NCBI GenBank assembly: GCA_013398275.1
Contig: VZSE01010902.1
Span: forward strand, 27,104 to 91,103
Source of the DNA: Promerops cafer
Taxonomy: Eukaryota; Chordata; Aves; Passeriformes; Nectariniidae
Reading direction: 5' to 3'
Length of the DNA: 64,000 nucleotides
The notes under the pieces: generated by a model
What the model was told of the DNA's origin: nothing
Seen by the model: the letters and a program-made list of their open reading frames with translations, nothing else
The model's database searches: none
Made by a program: the position numbers and the translations under genes
Shown: positions 1-9,786 of the stretch, in pieces
How the letters are laid out: each line of letters opens with the position of its first letter
How positions within the stretch are numbered: position 1 is the stretch's first letter

Positions 1-146
1 GGCTGAGATGTGCACGGGGCGCTCCTCCAGCTGCCCCGAGGATCGATTCCGGGTCAACGGGCACCCCTGCAACTTTGGAGAGGGATATTGCTACATGGGC
101 ACCTGTCCCACCCGCGAGAGCCAGTGCAAAGCTGCCTTCGGGCCAC
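1..146 (+). CDS. ADAM28: ADAM28 exon a: disintegrin end / cysteine-rich start (5' cut by window)
   Basis: The reading frame starts at base 2. It encodes AEMCTGRSSSCPEDRFRVNG and continues through YCYMGTCPTRESQC to FGP. The exon ends at the donor CAC|GTGAGT (147), one base into a codon. Its 5' acceptor is outside the window, so the true exon start is unknown. The ATG at 8 is an internal methionine, not a start codon. Confidence 0.88.
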
Positions 147-3100
147 GTGAGTACCCTGTGCAACCAGGAAAATCAGCTTGTCTGGGTCACAGGAGAGACA
201 GAGAAAGCAATTCTGCATCTCCAAATCCTTGCATCCTTGTACCTCAGGAACAGCCCATCCACAAAAATAAACTCCAGTTCATAGCATAATCAATGATGAT
301 TTTTATATTTCCCACTGTCAGTGGTTGTAACTCATGAGCCAGGTCTCAGGGCATGGGGCTCTCTGTGCTTCTGGAGAAATGGGAAGTGGGCAGCTCATTC
401 CTCTTTTGCAGAATGTGTCTGAGGTAGCTGGAATGGAGCTGGGGAAGTGGTTTTGGCCAGATAGGAAATGTCTGTCCTTCAAATTAACAGCCAAATTTGG
501 CATGTCTGGTGCTTCTGAGAGCAGCATTTCCTAGAACTGGGGAATGGTTTGGGCTGAAAGAGAACTTAAATCCCATCCAGTGCCACCCCTGCCAGGGCAG
601 GGACACTATCCCAGGTTGCTCCAGTCTGGCCTTGGACACTTCCAGGGATCCAGGGGCAGCCACAGCTTCTCTGGGAATTCCATCCCAGCCCCTCCCCAGC
701 CTCCCAGCCAGGAGTTCCTTCCCAATATCCCATCCATCCCTGCCCTCTGGCAGTGGGAAGCGATTCCCTGTGTCCTGTGCCTCCATCCCTTGTCCCCAGT
801 CCCTCTCCAGCTCTCCTGGAGCTCCTTTAGGCCCTGGAAGGAGCTCTGAGGTCTCCCTGGAGCTTCTCTTCTCCAGGCTGAAGTGCCAGAAAGTCATTTA
901 TACCCATGGGCACTTGGCTGGGAAAGGCCATTTATTCCCAGTTGTCCCAAGCTCATGCCGCTGCCTTTTCCCCCTGCAGAGGCCACAGACGGCCCAGCCT
1001 CCTGTTACCACATGAACGAGAGGGGGACCTACTTCGGGTACTGCAGGAAGGAGCAGGGGACTCACCTCCCGTGCAAGAAAAAGTAAGCACTGGGGTATGG
1101 AACGTGCTGGGATTTGGAAAGAGAGGGCATTCCTACTCAAATTAGGAACACCCTATTTTAGTGGCACCGCCCTGTGTTTCTTCTTGTTCCCTCTGAAAAC
1201 TTCTAAGAAAAGTGGATTTAAATCATGAGGTGAGAGAGCAAAGGTGTGCACAGTGATCTGTGCAAGCTTGCTGGGGAGGACGAGTGTGTGAGTGTGCAGG
1301 GAACTCCAGGGATTTTGGGATAGGGAATTTGAACCTCAGAAGTGAAGGAATATCAGTTAAATGCTCATTTCTGTGAATGAATTTGTGTTCCCTAATAAGC
1401 TCAGCAGGATTTAAGAACCAAGCTGCCCACACCAGCATTCCCTGCTGCAGCCATTTCCTTGGAATTCAGGCTGCAGGAGAGACCAGCTCAGAGGGCTTTG
1501 CTGGGCCGTGTCCTGGGGTAACAGCTCCTGTTCTCCTTCCAGAGACAAAATGTGTGGAAAACTCTACTGTTCCGGAGGGAGGGAGATGCCTCGGGATGGG
1601 AGCCTGCTGACCTTTAGCTCCTGCAAGGGCAGTTTCCCCAGGAGTGGAGAGGAGGACCCAGGGATGATCCTGGATGGAACCAAGTGTGGGAATGGGATGG
1701 TGAGTGGAGAATAACTTTTTCCTTTATTCTTGCCCCTCTTTCAGTCTTGTTTATATAATTTTCTCTTGTACAAGGAAGATTTTAAATAGGGAGGACTGAG
1801 TGGACCCCAAACTTCTGCTGATCTGTTTTCCCAGCTTTTATCCCAAACCAGCAGCACAGCAAACAGGAATTGGCACCATTCCCATTTCCTTAGGCTTGGC
1901 TGCTGCCGAAGATGTGTGGCAGCAGAAACACAGCTTTGTGTGAGGGGTTAGGAGATCATTGATGTGTTACTACATTTAATTATTCCCATCATGGATGTCC
2001 CTCATCACTGGGTGCTGTTTCCAATCACTTCTGGGAATATTCCTACCTGGAAGGGAGGGATGAGGGACTGGAGTGGGAAGCAGTGATGTCTGCACATCTC
2101 TGTCACTCTCCTTTCTACAAAACACCCAAATGGAAAATGAACCCCTCATCTCCCACTCCTAAAGGGGGCCTGAGGGATTTCCAGAGCTGTTTCTGTGTCT
2201 CCTGCTGCTCTCCATCCCCTGACAGTATAAAGTGCAAACTCTGCCTGTCCTGGAAGCTCCAAATCCCTGTGGTTTGCTCTCATTTCAGGTGTGCAGCCAC
2301 GGGGAGTGTGTCCATGCTGAGGAGGTCTTCAGATCCACCAACTGCTCTGCCAAGTGCTCTGGCCATGCTGTAAGACACCAGTATTTGATGTTATTCACTT
2401 TAAAACCCCAAGAAAGGGATGCAGATCAGCCACAGACCTCCTTGCTGACAGTGTTTAAGTCATTGATACAAATCTGTCAAATTTGGGGAGCCAGAAACTT
2501 TAAAAATTTTTATGAAAAGACATCTCACCTGATGTAACGTCAATATTTTTGCCCAGGAGATGGACACAGCCCCTGTGTCTGATCCTGCCCCTGAGCCATG
2601 GTATCACAGCTCTTCTCTTTTAGGTTATTCTGGTTTGGAGAAGAGAATGCTGCTCATATTTGACCATTCAGAGACCTACAGATAAATAGATTAACTCTGT
2701 AGTGAAGCTCTCACTGCAGAAGCAAAAGGTGCATGACATCAGGACTGTCTTTTAAGACCCAAAACTGCTCCTTTTTGTGCTAAATTACTGAGACAAATAA
2801 ACTGAGACATTAGAAAAGTTTCTCAGCATCCTCACCCAGAAACTTTCTGAGCTCCTGAATTCACTGGTGTCCCCAGCTGAGGGTGTCCCTGCTCTGTGCT
2901 CCCCAGGTGTGTGACCACAAGCTGCAGTGCCAGTGTGAGGAGGGGTGGGCACCCCCCAACTGCGACAGCTCCTCAGCCCTCACCAGTAAGTGCCACACCT
3001 GGAATCTGTCCTTTCCTGGCTGGAAGTGATGCCTCAGGATTCAGCTTTTCTGTTTCTCATGTGTCTGTGATCCTGCAGCTCTTTAGTGCAGAACTCCAAC

Positions 3101-6100
3101 CTCATACCCAGGGTCAGCTGCTGCTTCCCCAGTTTGGGCAGACACAGCAATTCCTCTCCAGGCCTGGCAGTCAAGGACCCCTCAGTGCCTCAGGCCTGAG
3201 AGATGGAAACAAAAGTGAGCTGGGGGAGCAAACCTGGGGTAAATGACCTCATTAGCTGAAGCTGGAATTGGAGATTAACCCCCAATATGCAAATGGACCG
3301 AACTTACAAAGGTGTGAAAACCTGTGACCTGACATCCATTTTGGGTGGATGGCTTGGAGGGCTTCATCTGCCCAAAAAAGCATCAGCAGGAGCTGGAGAG
3401 CTCCAGGGGAACAGCCCAGCACCAGAGAGCTTCATAACATTGTTAATTGGAGTCGTTAAGCTCATCAAGCCCAGCCACCGACCAGCAGCTCTGAATCCTG
3501 TCCTCAACTGCCACAGCCACAGGTTTTCTGAACAATTCCAGGGATGGGAACTCCAGCCTGTCCCAGAGCTGGACAACCCCTTCCATGGAGAATTTGTCTT
3601 CATACCCAACCTAAATCCCTGTTTCTTTACCAACATTGTATCTCCAGGGACCTGATGTCTGAGCACCTCAGTCCTGTAGGGATGAGTAGAGAAGGTGTTT
3701 TTCTCTCTAAGCTGACAAGTGATTCCCCCTGGAGATGAGAGCAACAGGCTTCTCCTGTTTATTCTTGGAATAACGAGTTCCCTGTCCCTTCAAAGTGGAG
3801 CCAGGATCCCAGAGGCTTTGCTGTGAGGGAGCTGGACAAGTTCATTTATCATCTGCATGGTCTTTAACTGATGCACCTCTGAGGGAAAAGAATTTGTCTC
3901 CAGATTTCCATGTGTTAGGGGGGAAAAAAGAGCCTTTATTTCATTTATAATATGGAATATTTTTGTCCTCTCTTCGCCCTCACCAGAGCACCATTAGCTC
4001 TGAACCTCTGGCTTGGTTGAGGCTTTGGAGTAGTTTTGTTGAAAATTGGGAAAGAAACTTTATTTGAGGGCAGTTTGAAGGTCTGCACCCCTCTCTGGGT
4101 AACAGCCTTTGAGACAGAGGAGAGAAAGGACAGGGAAGGGTCTTCGAGGGTGAATGGAAAGGGCAGAGCTGCTTTAGGGTTTGTTCAGGGTTTGTTTAGC
4201 CCAAGGACAGCTCAGGCAACAACAACTGACTTAAAATATGGCAAAACCAGCAAGAATTCACCCTTTCCATCACCAGTTGTGGCAAGAGAAGAAGCCATAA
4301 AATGAGAACAAACGGAGTGAATAAAATTCCTTCATTAGTGGTGATGTGAAACTTAATAATTGTGGATCTTGTTGGTCTCTCCCACCCTCAGTGGTTCTGG
4401 GGTGTTCCAAGAACTGCCCTCAGTGATTCCCTGATGGTTCTGGGGTGTTTCTGTCCCTGCCCTCAGTGATTCCCTGATGGTTAAGAGCTGTTTCTGACCC
4501 TGCCCTCAGTGATTCCCTGATGGTTAAGAGCTGTTTCTGTCCCTGCCCTCAGTGATTCCCTGATGGCTAAGAGCTGTTTCTGTCCCCGCCCTCAGTGATT
4601 CCCTGATGGTTAAGAGCTGTTTCTGTCCCTGCCAGGCATCGCCGTGGCTGCCGGGGTGCTGGCTGTCCTGGCTGTCACTGCAGCTGCAGCCGTGCTGCTC
4701 ACTCGCTTCCGAGGATTCCACAAGAGGTAAATCCTTCCCACATCCACATAAAACCCACAAACCAAAGCCAGGAAATCCCTGCAGAGTTTGCAGAGGGGGT
4801 GGGGGGAATCAGACTCTGGAAAGGAAGGAAGATGGTCCGTGAGATTTGTGAAGGTGTTTCAGACATCCCATGGTTGGTAGGGGATGGAAGAGTTGAAATG
4901 CAGCTCTTGATAAATCCTTAATAATCCCAAATGAATAAAGGGAAGAAAGAAATCAAGGATATGGGTACAAAACACCAGCAGGAGTAAGGCAGGGCTTCAG
5001 CTGTGAGGTTTTTTTCTTCAGTTTTTCTTCAGTTAACTAAAATTGACCATGATATGAAATCTTTGACAGCCACCAGACCAGGAGGGGACCCGGAGCCACC
5101 AACCAGGTCTTTGTGGATCAGGAGCAGAGCTGCAGGGAACAGCCTGTGCTGGTGCCACCTGCCCAGAAGGTGAGAGCAGGGACAGCTGGGGACTGTCCCC
5201 AGGGCTCAAACCATCAGCCAAAGGGGCTGCACTTCCATGAGGTTCCTAAAATGCTGAGGGGACAGTGCTGGGAATCCCAGCAGGAGATTCCCAAAATGCT
5301 GGGGGGAGGGACAGGGCTGAGAATCCCAGCAGGAGATTCCCAAAATGCTGGGGGGAGGGACAGGGCTGAGAATCCCAGCAGGAGATTCCCCAAATTCTGA
5401 GGGGACAGGGCTGAGGATCCCAGCACGAGATTCCCAGAGCTCTGAAGGGCCAGCGCTGGCAATGCCGGCACGGGGAGGGCTCTGGCTCCCCGAGTACCCG
5501 AGGCAGGGCAGGGACACCCGGAGATAACGCAGGAGGTGAGATAAGGGCTCCACCCGATTTGTGACCGTTCCTGTTCGCAGGTAATTGATAAGAAAGTTCT
5601 TCCCGTTCCTCCACCTCAGGAGAACAAACCCCAGCGCCAGAGTGTGAGTATTTCTGGGAATGTCCCTGCTTTCCTGCTGGATTTGGGGAACATCACAAAC
5701 CCCTGGGGACAAAGGGACATCCCTGAGCTCCAGAGCAGGCTCTGTTTTCTCAGAGAGCAGCCCTGCACCCTCCCAGCCCCTTAAAGCACTTTTATATCCA
5801 GCTCCAGCCTGCACATTCCCAAGGAACACCTGGATACACACAGTGCACACAGAGGGTTAAGGTGTTTTATATTCTGGTTTTTTCCAGCCTGCCCTGAGGC
5901 CCAAAGGTCCCCCACCTCCAGTTCCTGCCACCAAACCTGGCTCTTCCCACCCGGAGAAGTTTGTGAGTACAACCCTGAAGCTTCCCACATCCTTATCAGA
6001 TTCCAGTTAATATTTGCAGTTTCTGACTGTGATTTAAAGTAAAAATTTAAAATCACAGCTATTCAAAGCACAGATTTTTAGGGTAGGAGTCACCTGTTTT

Positions 6101-6979
6101 GGCCGTGTAATCCTAAACTACACAAATATTCCTCATCAGCCAGGGAGTCCTCCAAGGCATCAGAAGCTCAGCTCAGTAGCTGGAGTTTAAACCAAGAGGG
6201 ATTTCGGGTGTAAACACAATTTAAATGATGAGTAACTTTGCTACTGCAGGTGCCTGTGAGGGTCCCTGCATGGCAGAGATGTGGTGGGTCTTACATTTGT
6301 AAGAACCCAGAGGAATGGTTCTATTTCTCATTAATAAACCCAAACCATCCTAATTAAAAGAAAATACCTGCCTCAAATATTCACCATCTGAGTATTTGAG
6401 CCCCTGCCACGAGGATGTAAAATCCATCTTCACTCTGGTGACACAACTGCAGGGTGCTGCCTGCACGAACACGGGGTCAGGACAATGTAAAATATAAAGT
6501 GTAAAATAGAAAATATAAGATATGAAATATAAAATATCCCCGTGTATCGATTATAAACCACATTTAAATCCCACTGTGTAAGTTTGGATATCGATATTTA
6601 AATATTTGGAATAGCTCAGTGTCTTCTGAAACAGACCTGGAACCCTTGTATTTGTATTTTATTGCCCTCTTGCACATGGACAGATGGAAATTGCTGGGAT
6701 TTCCCAGCAGGAAAGTGCTGCAGGGTGAGGGTGGCTGGGGCTGGGGAGGTTCTGCAGCTGCTCAGACAACCCCAGTGACATTTAAAGCCCGTTTTGTTCC
6801 AGGCTCCAGAGAGAAAAGCTCCTCCTGTGCCCGTCCCCAAAGGCAAACCCCCACCTCCACCCCAGGTAATTCAGGTGGGAATAGCAATTCTCTGGGGATG
6901 AAATTCCTGGAAACTGCTGGGATTTAACTGCTCCTTTTCCATGCAGGCTTTAAAGCCCCCGATGAATCCCAGAGTCTGA
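1..6979 (+). CDS. ADAM28: ADAM28-like metalloprotease-disintegrin, 3' part (11 exons, 5' incomplete)
   Basis: ADAM proteins are single-pass membrane proteins combining a metalloprotease, a disintegrin module, a cysteine-rich domain, an EGF-like module, a transmembrane helix and a cytoplasmic tail; ADAM28 acts in shedding and integrin-mediated adhesion. Eleven spliced segments (1-146, 980-1082, 1543-1699, 2289-2369, 2907-2985, 4636-4726, 5070-5169, 5581-5643, 5888-5962, 6803-6865, 6947-6979) join in one open frame of about 329 residues, and every intron is GT-AG. ADAM28-specific stretches are CPEDRFRVNG and MGTCPTRESQC early on, KMCGKLYC in the cysteine-rich domain, and STNCSAKC plus VCDHKLQCQCEEGW in the EGF-like module, which match mammalian ADAM28 better than ADAM8 as I remember them. 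All expected cysteines are present. Signal peptide, prodomain and catalytic HExxH lie upstream. The proline-rich tail differs from the human one. A lineage-specific ADAM28 paralogue is the main alternative. Confidence 0.88.
530..887 (-). mobile_element. CR1 LINE 3' fragment in ADAM28 intron
   Basis: It reads aatggtttgggctg..., then gtgccacccctgccagggca and ccaggggcagccacagctt, through to cttctccaggctgaa. That is the reverse complement of the avian CR1 3' region. It is 5'-truncated and lacks coding capacity. Confidence 0.85.
980..1082 (+). CDS. ADAM28: ADAM28 exon b: cysteine-rich domain
   Basis: The acceptor is ttccccctgcag and the donor is aa|gtaagc. The split codon c+ag gives Q, followed by ATDGPASCYHMNERG, YFGYCRK and LPCKKK. 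The motif CY...YGYC-type...PC is the usual ADAM cysteine-rich pattern. The exon ends two bases into a codon. Confidence 0.88.
1543..1699 (+). CDS. ADAM28: ADAM28 exon c: cysteine-rich domain, core
   Basis: The acceptor is ttctccttccag and the donor is atg|gtgagt. The encoded segment runs KDKMCGKLYCSGGREMPRDG, then SLLTFSSCKG, and ends DGTKCGNGM. The spacing of MCGKLYC and GTKCG matches the membrane-proximal cysteine-rich domain of ADAM28. It ends on a codon boundary. Confidence 0.9.
2289..2369 (+). CDS. ADAM28: ADAM28 exon d: cysteine-rich end and first part of EGF-like module
   Basis: The acceptor is tctcatttcag and the donor is gct|gtaaga; the exon is 27 codons and phase 0 on both sides. 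It encodes VCSHGECVHAEEVFRSTNCS followed by AKCSGHA, with the first two cysteines of the EGF-like module. Confidence 0.9.
2907..2985 (+). CDS. ADAM28: ADAM28 exon e: EGF-like module
   Basis: The acceptor is tgtgctccccag and the donor is acca|gtaagt. It encodes VCDHKLQCQCEEGWAPPNC and then DSSSALT, completing the six cysteines of the EGF-like module. It ends one base (a) into the next codon. That phase decides the outcome of alternative acceptor use at the next exon. Confidence 0.92.
3008..3372 (+). repeat. Interspersed LTR-like repeat, copy 1 (ADAM28 intron 5)
   Basis: About 300 bases (gtgatgcctcaggattcagc through aatatgcaaatggaccgaac) recur almost unchanged on the opposite strand at 28.99-29.29 kb. 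Past about 3315 the match weakens (ccattttgggtgg...ctgccc). The class is inferred from the other copy, which has a more complete end. It may be a solo LTR fragment of an old endogenous retrovirus. No retroviral coding sequence was seen. Confidence 0.65.
3432..3645 (-). mobile_element. Degenerate CR1-like fragment (ADAM28 intron 5)
   Basis: Reverse-strand CR1-type landmarks are cgttaagctcatcaagccca, ccagggatgggaactccagc and ggacaaccccttccatgg. They resemble an older CR1 subfamily. It is diverged, so the limits are approximate. Confidence 0.55.
4424..4635 (+). repeat. 43-bp minisatellite at the 3' end of ADAM28 intron 5
   Basis: There are five units: 4424-4466, 4467-4509, 4510-4552, 4553-4595 and a 40-base last unit 4596-4635. 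Each starts tgattccctgatgg and carries a pyrimidine-rich gctgtttctgtccctgcc and CAG. The last unit ends in the acceptor of the transmembrane exon. A shorter degenerate unit precedes at 4392-4423. Confidence 0.92.
4636..4726 (+). CDS. ADAM28: ADAM28 exon f: transmembrane helix
   Basis: The acceptor tctgtccctgccag is supplied by the last unit of a 43-bp tandem repeat. The split codon a+gc gives S. A hydrophobic run of about 22 residues rich in A, V and L follows (IAVAAGVLAVLAVTAAAAVL), then the basic stop-transfer LTRFRGFHK. The donor is ag|gtaaat and the exon ends two bases into a codon. Confidence 0.9.
5070..5169 (+). CDS. ADAM28: ADAM28 exon g: juxtamembrane cytoplasmic segment
   Basis: The acceptor is tctttgacag and the donor is aag|gtgaga. 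It encodes SHQTRRGPGATNQVFVDQEQ, then SCREQPVLVPPAQK. It is basic next to the membrane and ends on a codon boundary. No domain was recognised. Confidence 0.82.
5224..5460 (+). repeat. About 47-bp minisatellite in ADAM28 intron 7
   Basis: Four to five units of the form gaatcccagcaggagattcc followed by caaaatgctggggggaggga and cagggctga. The two middle units are identical and the outer ones diverged. It is confined to the intron between exons g and h. Confidence 0.85.
5581..5643 (+). CDS. ADAM28: ADAM28 exon h: proline-rich tail mini-exon 1
   Basis: The acceptor is ctgttcgcag and the donor is agt|gtgagt. It is 21 codons, phase 0 on both sides, encoding VIDKKVLPVPPPQENKPQRQ and S. KVLPVPP fits the class I SH3 ligand pattern [RK]xxPxxP. 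Skipping it would keep the frame. Confidence 0.82.
5888..5962 (+). CDS. ADAM28: ADAM28 exon i: proline-rich tail mini-exon 2
   Basis: The acceptor is gttttttccag and the donor is ttt|gtgagt. It is 25 codons, phase 0 on both sides, encoding PALRPKGPPPPVPATKPG and then SSHPEKF. It is proline-rich with flanking basic residues, plausible for SH3 or other polyproline-binding partners. Confidence 0.82.
5963..6802 (+). other. ADAM28 intron 9, with A/T-rich short repeats
   Basis: This is the intron between tail mini-exons i and j. It includes a degenerate tandem of about 9-10 bases at 6484-6537 (taaaatataaagtg type). Nothing else was recognised. Confidence 0.6.
6803..6865 (+). CDS. ADAM28: ADAM28 exon j: proline-rich tail mini-exon 3
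   Basis: The acceptor is gttttgttccag and the donor is cag|gtaatt. It is 21 codons, phase 0 on both sides, encoding APERKAPPVPVPKGKPPPPP and Q. RKAPPVP is a class I SH3 ligand pattern. Length and composition resemble the two preceding mini-exons. Confidence 0.82.
6947..6979 (+). CDS. ADAM28: ADAM28 exon k: C-terminus and stop
   Basis: The acceptor is ccttttccatgcag. It encodes ALKPPMNPRV and then TGA at 6977-6979. Transcription continues into the 3' UTR in the same exon. Confidence 0.82.
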   Translation, partial: ALKPPMNPRV

Positions 6980-7835
6980 GGCTTCCCAAACAGAGCTGGG
7001 TGAGACACCTGAAGTTTCCAGGGACAATTTATCCCTCCATTCCTCCACTCCTGGCAAAGGTATCCTGGACCATCTCCCTCTTCTCCTTAAGCACTGACTG
7101 AGAGCTGCTTGGAAAGATTTCAGGCAGTGAGGAGCTCTGGTGGTGACATCGAGCTGCTGTCCAAGGGAAGCAGAGCAGAGTCACCACTTGCACTGAGGTG
7201 TAAACTGGGAGTAAGTTACAAAAGCTGCTGAACACCCCCAACTGCTGGGCCAGCCCTGCGGGATGAGGCTGCTGCTCCTCTGCTCCTCTGGGACAGAGCT
7301 GAGGGGAGCAGGGAAAGTGTGGCTGCTGCAGGTTTGGAAGTTGCAAACTTTTTTTTTTGCTCAATTTCTGGATCTTTTCCAGCCCTCTCTGCCCTCAGCA
7401 ACACAAAGATTTCTCCTTCATGTGCAAGTCGTGGAGAAAAACAAACCCTTCCTGCCCTGGGGAGAGAAGTTGTGTCCTCAGGGTCTGAGCTGGACATGGA
7501 ATAAGTAATGAGACACACTGGGAATGGTTCTGGGAAGTCCTTTGGACTGGATTCGCTCCACAATCCTTAAATTCCCTGTTGAGGATGCCATTCCCTGCTC
7601 AACACGGATGTGATGGAATTTCAGTCCTCAGTCTGAGGAGTGAGGTGTTCGATGAGGATGAGGAAGAGCAGAGCTTCCTTCCTCTTTGGATAGTTGCTGC
7701 TTTATTTGAGCCAGGAACAGATTGGAATCTCCACCTGGGTTTGACTGGGGTGTAAAAATCCAGAAGTTATTTTTTATGAGCTGTAATTAATGTATTTACA
7801 GAGATTTCTGTATTAAAGTTCTGTCTGAACACGAA
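6980..7835 (+). other. ADAM28: ADAM28 3' UTR
   Basis: This non-coding sequence follows the stop codon, without further splice signals that I trust. It ends shortly after ATTAAA at 7812-7817, with T/GT-rich sequence (tgctgtgttcttt) just downstream. The exact cleavage site is inferred to lie near 7830-7840. Confidence 0.6.
7812..7817 (+). promoter_or_regulatory. Polyadenylation signal ATTAAA
   Basis: This is the common single-base variant of AATAAA. It sits about 830 bases after the stop with a GT/T-rich element about 25-40 bases downstream. I saw no AATAAA earlier in the 3' UTR. Confidence 0.65.
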
Positions 7836-8693
7836 GTAATTGCTGTGTTCTTTAACACCTGTCATGAAGCACAGGAAAAACAGGGTGAAGTGGGGTCATT
7901 TCTGACATTGCCAGAGCCCTAAAACTCCCAATTTGCAGCAAAAAGATCGTTCCCAGGTGGTGTCAGACCTGCCACGTCAGCTAGGAAAGCTGAATTCCAT
8001 TTATAATGAGGCTTGACAGGATATTCCATCACAGCTTTTCTGCCACCTTCAAATCTATTTCTTCCTGATTTCCAACCTTTGAGAGCACTCCAGAATTTTG
8101 AAAGGATGGTGAGATTTGAAGCAGATCTAGAGAATTGTTTTTTCTTAATTACCTTCTGAGCTTCAGCTCCAAACCGGGAGCCTGGGCTGCCTTTTCCTGC
8201 AGAAAACCAGGTCCTGACCTGTTCATACCTGAACTCCTCCAGTTCCCAGCCCCGAGCAGAGGGGGAGCCCTGGACTGAGATCAAAAATCCTCCTTCAGGG
8301 TGACCAGGAGTAGAAACTTCAGAAAAATATTCTATTTTCTTTATAACTTATATATAATTTTAGATCTGATTTATTCCTACCCAGAGCAGGTTATGATTTC
8401 TAGCCCCTCCTGCCGTGGGTCACCCGTGGTTACTCCGTGTGTAGCTACAACCTCTCGTTGTGTTGTACAAATGTGACATCTGCTGCTCAAAAGCCTCCAC
8501 TGCAGGAGGAAAAGATCCCCAAATTACCTGGAATTTGCTGTGCAGGAGCCGTGGGCTGGACCCTTCCCTGCTCCCAAAAAGCCATTTATTGCTGGGTTTT
8601 TTGGTAGGAGTAAAAATTCCACTCCTCCTCCTCCCTCACTCCATAGGAAAACAAAAATGTCTTTTTTCCTGTTTCTTTTCAACCTCTGAATTC
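7836..8693. other. Intergenic, no feature recognised
   Basis: Unique-looking sequence just past the ADAM28 polyadenylation signal. No exon-like structure, repeat or RNA gene was recognised. Confidence 0.5.
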
Positions 8694-8905
8694 TCAGAAT
8701 CACAGAATCCTGGAATGGTTTGGGTTGGAAGGGACCTGAAGGATCACCCAGTTCCAACCCCAACACCTTCCACTATCCCAGGTCGCTCCAAGTCCCGTCC
8801 AGCCTGGCATCCCCCAGGGATGGGGAATCCACAGCGCCTCCGGGATAACCCATTCCAATTTTCCACCCTTCTTCATCCCACTTTTCCCTCCATCTGCACC
8901 TGAGG
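8694..8905 (-). mobile_element. CR1 LINE 3' fragment
   Basis: It begins cagaatcacagaatcctgga, then atggtttgggttggaaggga and aggatcacccagttccaacc. This is a reverse-strand CR1 3' end whose interior differs from most copies here, so it is probably another subfamily. It fades out around 8900. Confidence 0.8.
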
Positions 8906-9624
8906 ACGGTGCTACCAACACCTTTTCTCTTTGCACCCCAAAGCCGATCTCCTCCGTGAAGGTTTTTAGGGAGTTCTGGAAAATCCGAGCATCCCAACAG
9001 AGCGAATTCCTCTGAAATTCCTCTCCCACCCTCGGAACTGCGCTTTGCTGTGCAAGCTCCATGCTGGCCGTTAGAGGGCAACGGGACATGGGGACGGAGA
9101 TGGCCGAGGGATCAGTTCTGCACTGCCAGCACCTCCTGACCTTGGGCTGTGCCCGGGGAACACGGCAGCGTCGGATCTGCAGACACGGAGGCACCAGACA
9201 GGGAATAAACCGATCCCAACCCTCCAAACGTGTCTCCACACCCAGGCCAGGCTCAGAGCTCCTCACAGAAGAGCCAGTTCTAACTGAGTCTGGTTTTAAC
9301 CAAAGCCTTGTCCTAGCAGCCCTTGTCCAGGTGAATAATTCATGTCACTGGAACGTGAATTCAAGGATTTTGCTTCCCTGTGCCAGCAGATTTTCTGTAG
9401 CCTTGTAGCAATGCATAAATCATCACCTTCTGCACAAAGGAGGAGATAAAAGGCTGCAGGATGAAGCTACTGATGATAAAATTCACAGGGAAAAATCACA
9501 GTGGAGGTTTCCCAGCTGATGGTCCCTGAACTCACACCTTGCTGGTTGTCTGCCACCAAACTGGGCTTAATGGTCCCCAGTGCTGCCAAAAACCAGTTCC
9601 AACCTCACCAGCCTGTGCCACTGG

Positions 9625-9682
9625 CTGGTAATATCAGTGGTAATATCAGTAATAACAGTGTCATCAGTAATAATAATATCCC
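9625..9682 (+). repeat. Short ggtaatatcagt / taataa repeat
   Basis: The words ctggtaatatcagtggtaat and atcagtaataacagtg form a short imperfect tandem directly before a CR1 fragment. Confidence 0.55.
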
Positions 9683-9688
9683 TAATCA

Positions 9689-9786
9689 GAGAATCGTGGA
9701 ATATCCTGGGTTGGAAAGGACCCACTAGGATCATCAACCAGCTCCTGGATCAGCTCAGACACCCCAAGAATCCTACCCTGTGCTGA
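9689..9786 (-). mobile_element. Short CR1-like fragment
   Basis: It reads agaatcgtggaatatcctgg, gttggaaaggacccactagg and atcatcaaccagctcctgga. This matches the 3' end of a CR1 subfamily on the reverse strand, truncated after about 100 bases. Confidence 0.7.

Noticed and set aside
8..289. ATG at position 8 as a gene start
   Set aside because: It is an internal methionine of an ADAM28 exon; the frame is open upstream to the window edge and the exon ends at the donor at 147, not at the downstream stop.
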